Source: Nocardia abscessus NBRC 100374
Lineage (GTDB): Bacteria > Actinomycetota > Actinomycetes > Mycobacteriales > Mycobacteriaceae
Assembly (NCBI RefSeq): GCF_000308455.1
Contig: NZ_BAFP01000003.1
Coordinates: forward strand, 62,001 to 126,000
Reading direction: 5' to 3'
Length of the DNA stretch: 64,000 nucleotides
Position numbers and translations under genes: made by a program. The notes beneath the pieces were generated by a model, which saw only the letters and a list, made by a program, of their open reading frames with translations, was not told the DNA's origin and searched no databases. Position 1 is the first letter of the stretch; each line of letters opens with the position of its first letter. Shown piece after piece: positions 6,949 to 14,300 of this stretch.

Positions 6949-8204
6949 CTATCGACGATGCCGACCTGGTGAGGCTTGCGCTGGCGTACCCAACGCCGCT
7001 CTACGTGTACGACGTCCGTGATGTCGTCCGGGCCATCGACACCCTCACAGCACTGTTGCCGGGCGGGAGCGCCCTGTACTACTCCGTGAAAGCGAACCCG
7101 CATCCCGACCTCGTGCGCTTGGTTTACGCGAGCGGCCTCGCGCTCGAAGTGAGTTCGATCGGTGAAGTACGGATCGCGGAGTCGCTGTCGGCCACGGCGG
7201 ACGCGATGTTCACCGGCCCCGGGAAGTCGAGGGCGGAGTTCGACGAAGCGATAGCACGGGGAGTTCGCAAGTTCTCTGTCGAGTCGGTAGCGGACCGCAT
7301 TCGTCTGGGACAGGCGGCGGCCGAGGCCGGGACCCTCGTCGAATATCTCGTCCGCGTCAACTCACCGGCACGTGGCAGCGCCGGTCTGCGGATGAGCGGG
7401 CGGCCGAGCCAGTTCGGAGTCGACCCGAGTGGAATCGGTGAGTTCTCGGCATTGCTCACCGGCGATCTGCATTCGACCTTTCGTGGGCTGCATTTTTATC
7501 CGGCGACCCAGATCGCGGACGAAGCGGATCTGCTCGAGTCCTTCGCCAACAGCGCGCGGGAGGCGCGCAGACTCATCGATCGGCACCAGCTCGAGGTACG
7601 TGAGGTGGACCTGGGCGGCGGATTCGCGGCGGCTTTCGGCGTGCCGGGTGAGTACGAAGCGTATCCACGGTTGCGCGAACGGCTCGAGCAGATGCTGGAT
7701 GAGTGGCTTCCGGGATGGCGGGATCGCAGACCGGCCATCTCGTTCGAATCCGGCAGGCGTGTGGTCGGAACGTCTGGAACACTGTTGTCGACCGTGCGTG
7801 ACGTCAAGCGATCACACGGCAGTACGTTCGCGGTGCTGGACACTGGAGTGCATCACCTCGGTGGTATGAGCGGCTTGGGCAGAGTCTTGGCCGCGCGACT
7901 GGAGCCGAGACGCATCGGCTCGACTTCCGATGGTCGGTCACAGCAGGCCGCACCGTTCAACGGTACGCTGGCCGGGCCGCTGTGCACTCCGGCCGACATC
8001 CTGGTATCCAACGTATCTTTCGAAAGCCTCTGCGTGGGAGATGTGCTCGCGATCCCGAATGTCGGTGCTTACGGCCTGACGGCGAGCTTGCTGGCGTTCC
8101 TGAGTCATCCGATTCCGATCGAACTCGTAGTCGAGGGGACAACTGTGACGTCGGCGTCCCATTACGTCATGACGCGCCGGCCGCTGCCCGGGGTTGCTTC
8201 ATGA
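6945..8204 (+). CDS. type III PLP-dependent decarboxylase (DAP/ornithine-decarboxylase fold)
   Basis: The GTG start overlaps the ligase stop and gives 419 residues. The PLP Lys is K49 in YYSVKANP. DLGGGF (glycine-rich phosphate loop), FESGRR (normally EPGR) and GPLCTPADIL plus NVGAYG (second active-site half) place it in the alanine-racemase-fold decarboxylase family with LysA and BtrK. The usual GLHFHIGSQ specificity loop reads GLHFYPATQ, so the substrate is probably not meso-diaminopimelate. In the BtrK/exosortase-type pairing the substrate is an amino acid thioester on a carrier. The stop overlaps the next ATG (ATGA), so three enzymes are translationally coupled. The family is certain; the substrate is unknown. 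Confidence 0.85.
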   Translation: MTIDDADLVRLALAYPTPLYVYDVRDVVRAIDTLTALLPGGSALYYSVKANPHPDLVRLVYASGLALEVSSIGEVRIAESLSATADAMFTGPGKSRAEFDEAIARGVRKFSVESVADRIRLGQAAAEAGTLVEYLVRVNSPARGSAGLRMSGRPSQFGVDPSGIGEFSALLTGDLHSTFRGLHFYPATQIADEADLLESFANSAREARRLIDRHQLEVREVDLGGGFAAAFGVPGEYEAYPRLRERLEQMLDEWLPGWRDRRPAISFESGRRVVGTSGTLLSTVRDVKRSHGSTFAVLDTGVHHLGGMSGLGRVLAARLEPRRIGSTSDGRSQQAAPFNGTLAGPLCTPADILVSNVSFESLCVGDVLAIPNVGAYGLTASLLAFLSHPIPIELVVEGTTVTSASHYVMTRRPLPGVAS

Positions 8205-9379
8205 GTACACGGTCGACAGGTTCGGAAATCCGAGCGGCAGCGGTGGCGGTCGCCGCGGTGGCACGTCGCGAGGCGGTAGCTGCGGACCGAGCCGGCGCGT
8301 TCGCGGAAGAGGCTCTGGCGGAGCTGCGGTCGTCCGGTCTGCTCGGGATGTTTGTGCCGGGTAGGGAAGCCGATGACACCGCCGCGACGATCGGTGACTA
8401 TTCCCAGGTGGCTCGAATACTCGGCCGTGCCTCGCTATCTGTGGCGGTCATGTGGGTCATGCACAGCCAACAGGTGATGACGATCGCGCGATATGGCTCC
8501 GATGACCTACGGGGGCGCGTGCTGGAGCAAGTCCGTCGCGGGAGGAACTACATCGGCTCAGTGACCACCGAGCCCGACACTGGGGGAGATCTCTTCACCA
8601 GTCCTCCTGGTCCGTCCGCCAGGGACGGACGGATCGCTATTCGCCGCACCGCGCCTATCGTGACCGGCGGACTCGTCGCGGATTCCTTTCTCATAAAGAT
8701 GAGATCGGCCGGGGGGCGCACACCCAGAGATACGGCGCTGGTCTATGCCGATCGCAGTGATCTCGAAATCACCGCGGGCCGGCCGTGGGACATGCTGGGG
8801 ATGCGATCCACCGGAAATGTCGCGCTCGAGCTGGACGGCTCTGTTCCGCGGTCGAACGAGCTCACTGTTCCGCTCGCCCAGATTGCGGCGGCTTCGTTCG
8901 GCCCGTTGGCACATGTCGGCTGGGCCTCATCCTGGCTCGGCTGTGCAGAAGAAGCGTGGTCACGCGTGCTGCGCTGGAGCGGACGAAAGCGACATCGAGC
9001 GTTCCTCGACTCGGACTCGGCTCTCGAGGAAGTCGGCCGGGTACGGGAGCACTTGGAGATCGTTGCGGCTTGTCTTCGGACATGCGTGGCGCGGATGTCT
9101 GAGAACAATGTTCATGACTTGTCCGGGATCCCGGATCAGATCCATTTCAACGTGCTGAAGACGGTAGCGAGCAGTCACTGCTACGCCGCGGTCGAGCGAA
9201 TGATCGACCTCGTCGGACTCTCCGACGGATACTCGCGTCAGTCGGAGCTCGGCCTCGAGCGGGCCTTGCGTGATCTTCGTGCGGCCGGCCTCATGTTCAG
9301 TGATCGGAGACTGCGCCGCTCGAACGGCGCGCTCGCTCTTCTGGACAGAAACGTATCGTTGATGTGCGGCGATGAGTGA
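8201..9379 (+). CDS. acyl-CoA-dehydrogenase-like flavoprotein
   Basis: The protein has 392 residues. The N-terminal helical domain has the family pattern (ADRAGAFAEEALAELRSSGL, GDYSQVARILGRASLSVAV). The middle beta domain shows GSVTTEPDTGGDLF and TAPIVTGGLVADSFLI, equivalent to the FAD/substrate strands. The C-terminal helix bundle includes DLVGLSDGYSRQSELGLERALRDLRAAG, where the usual GG.GY..E..ER..RD pattern is recognisable. The family oxidises acyl thioesters or acts as flavin monooxygenases. Analogues dehydrogenate carrier-bound prolyl groups in pyrrole pathways. The catalytic Glu cannot be assigned by eye. It is the last gene of the rightward operon, overlapping the decarboxylase by 4 bp and followed by a strong hairpin. 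Confidence 0.82.
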   Translation: MSTRSTGSEIRAAAVAVAAVARREAVAADRAGAFAEEALAELRSSGLLGMFVPGREADDTAATIGDYSQVARILGRASLSVAVMWVMHSQQVMTIARYGSDDLRGRVLEQVRRGRNYIGSVTTEPDTGGDLFTSPPGPSARDGRIAIRRTAPIVTGGLVADSFLIKMRSAGGRTPRDTALVYADRSDLEITAGRPWDMLGMRSTGNVALELDGSVPRSNELTVPLAQIAAASFGPLAHVGWASSWLGCAEEAWSRVLRWSGRKRHRAFLDSDSALEEVGRVREHLEIVAACLRTCVARMSENNVHDLSGIPDQIHFNVLKTVASSHCYAAVERMIDLVGLSDGYSRQSELGLERALRDLRAAGLMFSDRRLRRSNGALALLDRNVSLMCGDE

Positions 9380-9408
9380 AATCGACCGGGCGAGAAGGTA
9401 TGCGGAGT

Positions 9409-9455
9409 GCTGGACCCGGCGCAGAACTGCGGGATGCGACTGCGCGGGGTCCAGC
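9409..9455. terminator. bidirectional hairpin terminator closing the accessory block
   Basis: Arms at 9409-9424 and 9440-9455 pair at 15 of 16 positions (GCTGGACCC core) around a 15-nt loop. It lies between the convergent flavoprotein and fatty-acid-hydroxylase genes. There is no U-tract, as is usual for actinobacterial terminators. Confidence 0.65.
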
Positions 9456-9479
9456 TGGACAGTGCGCTGCGGCTGATAT

Positions 9480-10196
9480 TCAGGCCGAATGCAGGTTGCG
9501 GGCGGTGGGTGAGGTTTCGGTCGTGGCCGGGTCGGGGTAGGTGCCGAAGAGACGGTCGGCGGTGCCCGAGCTGGTGACCGTGAACCAGTAGTGCTCGTTC
9601 TTGTAGTGGTGGTGGCGATGGTTGCGCCATACCGCACGGTAGAGCGAGCCTTTCGGCTTGTAGTCGGTGTGGACGAGGTAGTGCGTCCACTCGTAACCGA
9701 GGCCGAGCAGGGTGATGGTGATCAGGAAGGTCAGCCCGAGGCCCAGCCGCGGGAAGACGAACAGCGCCAGCGCGACCAGCACCACGACCAGCACCGACAG
9801 TGTTTTCGTCGGGATGAAGATCAGCGGGATGTCGCGCGGGTCCACGTGGTGCTCACGGTGCTTGCGGGCCAGTTCGCTGTCCAACGCGATCGGGCCGAGC
9901 CGCCGTGGCCGCCAATGCAGCACGGTGACGTGCACGATCCACTCGAAGACCGGGAACATCGCCAGCATCACGGCGGGCACCAGCAGGTCGGTCGGCTGCC
10001 AGCCGCCCACGACGATCCGGGCGATCACCGCGCTCACCAGCGTGGTCCCGATCATCCACGGCGATGGATGGCGGAGGAATTCTTCGAAGGCCTGTCCGAG
10101 GGTGAGTCCGCGGCGCAGTGCCCGCTCGTCCCTGCGCACCCGTGCCCGCGCCTCGGACTCGACCGAAGCACGTTCGGATGCCTTGGATTTGGTCAT
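9480..10196 (-). CDS. membrane fatty acid hydroxylase / sterol desaturase family protein
   Basis: The protein has 238 residues with four or five hydrophobic helices and the histidine boxes of the di-iron membrane hydroxylase family: KHREHH (about 112-117), HYLVH, and HRHHHYKNEHYW (about 190-201). The family uses O2 and a di-iron centre to hydroxylate or desaturate lipids such as sterols, carotenoids or fatty acyl chains. The N-terminal 30 residues are charged and cytoplasmic. The ATG lies 8 bp after the stop of a FadR-type regulator gene, so the two are one operon and the regulator probably responds to a lipid-derived ligand. The exact lipid substrate cannot be read from sequence. Confidence 0.88.
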   Translation of the reverse strand: MTKSKASERASVESEARARVRRDERALRRGLTLGQAFEEFLRHPSPWMIGTTLVSAVIARIVVGGWQPTDLLVPAVMLAMFPVFEWIVHVTVLHWRPRRLGPIALDSELARKHREHHVDPRDIPLIFIPTKTLSVLVVVLVALALFVFPRLGLGLTFLITITLLGLGYEWTHYLVHTDYKPKGSLYRAVWRNHRHHHYKNEHYWFTVTSSGTADRLFGTYPDPATTETSPTARNLHSA

Positions 10197-10204
10197 GTTC
10201 GTTC

Positions 10205-10942
10205 CTAGCTGTGCGTGACCGATGGTCCGCCGAGGACCTCGATCAGAGCGGTGGTCGCCGGCTCGAGCAGTGCCCGAGCGGTGGTGGCGGCCTTCTGCGG
10301 CCGTCCCGCCGCGATGGCGGCGGCCAGTTCGCGGTATGCCTCGACGTTGCCCACCTCGGCGGACATGATCGGGGCCAGCGCCGCGAGCGCCGGTTCATAG
10401 GCGGCGCGCAACATGTTGAACATCAGCCGGAAGACGATCGAGTCGGCCGCGTCCACGACGTGATCCCAGAACTCCATCGCGTGCCGCTGCTGAATGATCG
10501 GATCCGGTTCGACCGCAAGCGCTTCGACCGACGCATCCAGCAGAGGGCGAACCTCGCCGGCGCCGATCGCGCCGACCCGGCGCGCGGCCAACTCCGCCAC
10601 CTTCGGCCCGTTGTGCAGCCGGGCCTCCAGAATGCTGCGAGCGACGGCCGGGTCCAGCTCCCCGGCCTGCACCAGCAGCCTGGGCAGAACCTCGAGCCCC
10701 GCGCCGCGCCGATAGTCCAGCACGGTCGTCGCGTCACCCTGCCGCACGGACACCAGCCCCGCCGCGGCCAGCCGCTGTAGCGCTTCCCGCACCGCGGGCC
10801 GGGACACCCCCAGCGCCTCCGCCAACTGCCGCTCACTGGGCAAGGTCGCCCCCGGCGCCAGCTCGCCGCTGAGCACATCCGCGGCGATCTGCTCGAACAC
10901 ATCCGCCGACACCGACCGCTTGACCACAGGTTGCAACGCCAT
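10205..10942 (-). CDS. GntR-family (FadR subfamily) transcriptional regulator
   Basis: The protein has 245 residues. The N-terminal winged helix-turn-helix (about residues 8-75) contains the GntR signature [22 protein letters not shown]. The remaining 160 residues form a helical FCD domain with the metal/ligand His pattern ([14 protein letters not shown] and further His positions). Such proteins repress lipid or carboxylate metabolism and are released by acyl-CoA or acids. It is co-transcribed with the downstream hydroxylase. A palindrome of FadR-type sequence lies about 36 bp upstream of its ATG, so autoregulation of the pair is likely. Confidence 0.9.
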   Translation of the reverse strand: MALQPVVKRSVSADVFEQIAADVLSGELAPGATLPSERQLAEALGVSRPAVREALQRLAAAGLVSVRQGDATTVLDYRRGAGLEVLPRLLVQAGELDPAVARSILEARLHNGPKVAELAARRVGAIGAGEVRPLLDASVEALAVEPDPIIQQRHAMEFWDHVVDAADSIVFRLMFNMLRAAYEPALAALAPIMSAEVGNVEAYRELAAAIAAGRPQKAATTARALLEPATTALIEVLGGPSVTHS

Positions 10943-10977
10943 GCGTCTACTGTGCGCCGTATTGGTCAGGAGGTCAA

Positions 10978-10990
10978 GTGGTCAGACCAC
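10978..10990. promoter_or_regulatory. FadR-type operator GTGGTCAGACCAC
   Basis: A perfect 13-bp palindrome with central A, matching the TGGTCnGACCA core recognised by FadR-class GntR regulators. It sits just upstream of the regulator gene (ATG at 10942). A second, looser TTGGTC...GTCAA motif lies at 10962-10977. Confidence 0.6.
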
Positions 10991-11092
10991 CTGCGTGAAT
11001 TGCTTCCTTAATTCGCTGGCCCGTCCGCGACCACCGGCGCTAGCATCGGTCGTTCGATTTCGATTGGTAGTGCACCAAGGAGGTGGGGCGGG

Positions 11093-11161
11093 ATGACCGC
11101 GCCGAAGACCGCCGTCACACACGACGCCCGGACTGTCCTATTGCCCCGGGTCCCGGTCTGA
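11093..11161 (+). CDS. possible 22-aa leader peptide upstream of the GNAT gene
   Basis: An AAGGAGG ribosome binding site (11077-11083) precedes ATG at 11093, which opens a 22-codon frame beginning MTAPKTAVTH and ending LPRVPV-TGA. A TAGCAT -10-like element lies at 11041-11046. The 3' end of the ORF (11147-11160) can pair with 11224-11236, just ahead of the GNAT ribosome binding site, and a perfect GCGAGCC/GGCTCGC hairpin (11186-11192/11197-11203) lies between. This looks like a translated leader controlling the downstream gene. The frame is short, so the call is tentative. Confidence 0.35.
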   Translation: MTAPKTAVTHDARTVLLPRVPV

Positions 11162-11261
11162 TTCTCTCCGTCCGGCGTTCGTGTTGCGAGCCATCCGGCT
11201 CGCGTGACGGTGGTGCCTTGTCCCAGACCGGGCCCGACCATCAGAACACGGAGAATCCGAG

Positions 11262-11780
11262 TTGAGTCCCACCATTGATTGGCGTGTGCGCGCCGAAACC
11301 GATGCCGATATCCCCGCCATCCACGAGATCAACCGCGCGGCCTTCGAGAGGGCCGAAGAGGCCGATCTGGTCGACGCCCTGCGCGACGACCCCGCGTGGA
11401 TAGACGGTCTGTCCCTTGTCAGCACGCTGCCGGACGGCACGCCGGTCGGCTTCGCGTTGCTGACTCGCTGCCACGTCGACACCACACCGGCCCTGTGTCT
11501 CGGCCCGTGCGCGGTGCTGCCCGAGTACCAGAAGACCGGTGCGGGTGCGACCGCGATTCGGGCCGCGCTCGCGGCCGCGACGCGTATGGGCGAGCTTTTC
11601 GTCATCGTGCTCGGTCATCCGACGTACTACCCGCGCTTCGGCTTCGGCCGGGCATCCGAGTACGGCATCGGCCTGAGTATCGAGGTGCCGGATGAGGCGT
11701 TGATGGCGTTGACGCTCGACCCGGCACACCCGCTGCCACACGGCACGGTTCGTTACGCCGCGCCGTTCGGTATCGACTAG
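11262..11780 (+). CDS. GNAT-family N-acetyltransferase
   Basis: The protein has 172 residues from a TTG start with GGAG eight bases upstream. It shows the GNAT arrangement: RAETDADIPAIHEINRAAFE at the N-terminus, LGPCAVLPEYQKTGAGATAI as motif A (acetyl-CoA pyrophosphate loop, Q..GxGxxA type) around residues 82-100, and VIVLGHPTYYPRFGF near 112-126, typical of the YhbS subfamily. The family transfers acetyl from acetyl-CoA to an amine; the substrate is unknown. A roughly 100-nt structured leader with a short ORF precedes it. Divergent from the FadR-type regulator and convergent with the opp operon. Confidence 0.82.
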   Translation: MSPTIDWRVRAETDADIPAIHEINRAAFERAEEADLVDALRDDPAWIDGLSLVSTLPDGTPVGFALLTRCHVDTTPALCLGPCAVLPEYQKTGAGATAIRAALAAATRMGELFVIVLGHPTYYPRFGFGRASEYGIGLSIEVPDEALMALTLDPAHPLPHGTVRYAAPFGID

Positions 11781-11811
11781 CAAGAACCGTTAGCTTCGGC
11801 GGCTGACGGTA

Positions 11812-11849
11812 CCGGTGGTGGGGCGGCTCGAGATCCGCCCCACCACCGG
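11812..11849. terminator. bidirectional terminator hairpin
   Basis: A perfect 15-bp GC-rich stem (11812-11826/11835-11849) with an 8-nt loop between the convergent GNAT gene and the last gene of the opp operon. Confidence 0.75.
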
Positions 11850-11935
11850 GGTCGGGCACCGTGGGCGCTCTCCCCAGGGAGATGTGCAGCCCGTGGTCCA
11901 CCGCGAAAAGCCGGCGCGGCGGTATCGCTTGGCGG

Positions 11936-12595
11936 TCACGTGGGATCGGAGCCCCGAATGGCGGAGAGCCAGATCGAGCACGCGGCCGCGATGGTGGTGG
12001 CGGCGAGGAAGGCTGGAAAACCACCACCATCGATGTAGACCCACAAAAGCGCGGCGATAGGGGCGGCGACAGTAGATTGCGCGTCGAGCAGGAGACGGCG
12101 GCGCAGCCGGGTGGCCTTCGCGATGTGGGTGGGCGCGTCGGGGTCGGGGCGGCTCGGGTTGTCGACGAGACGGCCGGGTGGTTCGACGTCGCGGATGCGG
12201 CCGGACGGGTAGCAGCGTCGTCCGGCGACGTGAACCGTGCGGTCATCGAGTTGCGCTTCGGATTCGGTGAGGGTGACCAGCACCGGGTCGAAGTACACCG
12301 GAAGCCACCGTGGACGTCCGGTGCCTTCGACCTGTAACCACGACCGGCTGACCAGGCGGTGCTGCTGGCGAACGCGGGTGACCCGCACGATCTGCGCAGT
12401 GCCCGTGCGCCAGGACGGAAGTACGCCCAAGGCGACAGCGAGCCGATACCCGGTGTATCCCATCACGCCGAGCACGACGGACCCTATGCCCGCCACCTGA
12501 TCCAGAGTGCCGAACGGCGCCCACGCGGCACAGACCGTGAGGGCGCCGATCGTCACCCTGAGCGGATAGGCCAGCGGGCCCGATCCGACTCTCAC
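11936..12595 (-). CDS. hypothetical membrane protein at the end of the opp operon
   Basis: The protein has 219 residues from a GTG that overlaps the TGA of the adjacent oppA gene (GTGA). It has two hydrophobic N-terminal helices (about 10-60), a soluble middle segment rich in beta strands (WLPVYFDPVLVTLTESEAQL and following), and two C-terminal helices (about 175-210) ending in RGSDPT. I recognise no family. Position and coupling suggest it is expressed with the oligopeptide transporter, but it lacks lipobox or permease signatures. Larger open frames on the same strand reaching 12736 would overlap oppA and are not credible. Confidence 0.65.
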   Translation of the reverse strand: MRVGSGPLAYPLRVTIGALTVCAAWAPFGTLDQVAGIGSVVLGVMGYTGYRLAVALGVLPSWRTGTAQIVRVTRVRQQHRLVSRSWLQVEGTGRPRWLPVYFDPVLVTLTESEAQLDDRTVHVAGRRCYPSGRIRDVEPPGRLVDNPSRPDPDAPTHIAKATRLRRRLLLDAQSTVAAPIAALLWVYIDGGGFPAFLAATTIAAACSIWLSAIRGSDPT

Positions 12596-14262
12596 TTCAG
12601 GAAGCCGACCTTGGTGTAGTCCCGCGAGGCGAGCCCGAACGCACCGTAGTTCGCGAGGTCGGCCCGGGCGGCATAGGTGCCCGCCGCCTGGTGCAGCGGG
12701 ATGGAGTAACCCTCTTCGAAGATCATTCGATCGCATTGGTTGGCCAGCTGGATGGCCTTGTCCGGGTCCAGTTCCGAGAGGGTCTGGTCGATCAGCGCGT
12801 TGAGTTCCGGGGTGCCGATTCGCGCCTTGTTGCCCTGCAAGTTGTTGGGATCGTAGTAGTAGATCTGCCGCAACGCGCCGAGCGGAAGGACGCTACCGCC
12901 CCAACTGAACTGGGCGAGATCGAAATTGCCCGGGTCTATGACGTTGGTGAACAGTCCGGTGCCGGGCACCGTCTGAATGTTCAGCTTCACTCCGACCCGC
13001 GCGAGGTTCTGCTGCACGATCTGCGCGGTCTGCACCCACTGATCCTGCTGGTACATCACGTCTCGGAGTTCCAGCTTGCGGCCGTCCTTCTCGCGGACAT
13101 CGCCGTTGAGTTTCCAGCCGAGCGCGTCCAGCATTCGGGCCGCCTCGTCGGGGTCGTAGGCGATGGGCGCCGCATTGTCCTGGTAGCCCTTCTGTCCCGC
13201 GACGAAGACGTGATTGTTCAGTGGCTTGGGATTGTCGACGACGCCGTTCTGCGAGGCGGTGACCACTCCTTGCCGGTCGATCGCCTTGGAGATGGCGATC
13301 CGTAGCTGCGGGTCGGCGAGCAGGGAACCGGGTGCTCCGTTGAACGTGATGTGGGACCAGGTCGGCTCCGGCGTGCGCCGGATGACCACGTCCTTGGCAT
13401 TGCGCGCCGCGCTCACGTTCTCGATGCCGGACATATAGGCGATATCGAGTTCGTTGTTCTGGATCGCAGGCAGCCAGGCCGAGTGATCCAGCACGCTGAA
13501 GGTGACGGAATCCAGCTTCGGCGTATCACCCCACCATCGGGGATTGCGCCCCAGCACGATGCGATTCTGGCTGCGATCGATGGAGGTGACCATGAAGGGG
13601 CCCGCGCTGAGCGGCAGCCCGTTCTTGGCCGCGTTGGTGAAGGTGTCGGGGGTCGCGGTGACCGACTTCGGGTACAGCGGGTTGAACAGTCCCTGCCATT
13701 CGCCGTACGGCTGGTCGAAGGTCACCACGGCCTGCCGGTCGTCGGCGCCGCGCTCGACCTTGCCGACCCGTTCGAAACCGGCGGTGCCCGAGACGAGGAA
13801 CGCGTTGTCCTTGCCACTCAGGGCATTCGCCTGAGACCGCAGATCTTCCCAGGTGATCGGCGAGCCATCGGACCATACGGCCTTCGGATTGATGGTGTAC
13901 TCCACCTGCTGCGGGCTGCTTCCGGTCAGCTTGATATCGGTGAAGAAGTCGTGGTCGACGCTCAGCTGCCCGGCCGCATCGCTGACGAAGGCGGTGGGCA
14001 TGGTCGCTTCGACTATGTAGAAGACGGTCTCCGTTCCGCCGTCCACATGCAGATAGTTGAAGGACTCCGGGAAGTTGGAGAGTGCCAGCCGTAGGTTGCC
14101 GCCATCGCGCAGTTCGCTCGGGTCCCTCGGATTGATGTCGTTGGTGCTGCCGATCGTGCTGGTGCCGGGCGCGACGTCATTGTCGCCGCCGCATCCGGTG
14201 AGCGTCAGCCCGACGACGACCAGCGACAAGGCCAGCCGGGCGCACGCAGAGGTAATCCGCAT
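12592..14262 (-). CDS. oppA: oligopeptide ABC transporter substrate-binding lipoprotein, copy 1
   Basis: The protein has 556 residues from the ATG with AGGAAGG seven bases upstream. A signal peptide with lipobox LTGC (Cys about 24) predicts a lipid-anchored protein on the outer face of the membrane. The mature part is a family 5 solute-binding protein (INPRDPSELRDGGNLRLAL, YTINPKAVWSDGSPITWEDL, LRIAISKAIDRQGVV, NPKPLNNHVFV). Related proteins deliver oligopeptides to OppBCD in M. tuberculosis (Rv1280c-Rv1283c). It is the third of three tandem paralogues and lies 38 bp after copy 2. The paralogues share the conserved scaffold blocks but differ in the ligand-facing stretches, so different peptide preferences are plausible. 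Confidence 0.88.
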   Translation of the reverse strand: MRITSACARLALSLVVVGLTLTGCGGDNDVAPGTSTIGSTNDINPRDPSELRDGGNLRLALSNFPESFNYLHVDGGTETVFYIVEATMPTAFVSDAAGQLSVDHDFFTDIKLTGSSPQQVEYTINPKAVWSDGSPITWEDLRSQANALSGKDNAFLVSGTAGFERVGKVERGADDRQAVVTFDQPYGEWQGLFNPLYPKSVTATPDTFTNAAKNGLPLSAGPFMVTSIDRSQNRIVLGRNPRWWGDTPKLDSVTFSVLDHSAWLPAIQNNELDIAYMSGIENVSAARNAKDVVIRRTPEPTWSHITFNGAPGSLLADPQLRIAISKAIDRQGVVTASQNGVVDNPKPLNNHVFVAGQKGYQDNAAPIAYDPDEAARMLDALGWKLNGDVREKDGRKLELRDVMYQQDQWVQTAQIVQQNLARVGVKLNIQTVPGTGLFTNVIDPGNFDLAQFSWGGSVLPLGALRQIYYYDPNNLQGNKARIGTPELNALIDQTLSELDPDKAIQLANQCDRMIFEEGYSIPLHQAAGTYAARADLANYGAFGLASRDYTKVGFLK

Positions 14263-14300
14263 GGTGGTCCTTCCTGCTCGTTGCGTGCTACCGGTCGGCC

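Noticed and set aside
11781..11935. Possible gene between GNAT and the opp operon end
   Set aside because: Only a perfect terminator hairpin is found; open frames here are antisense shadows.
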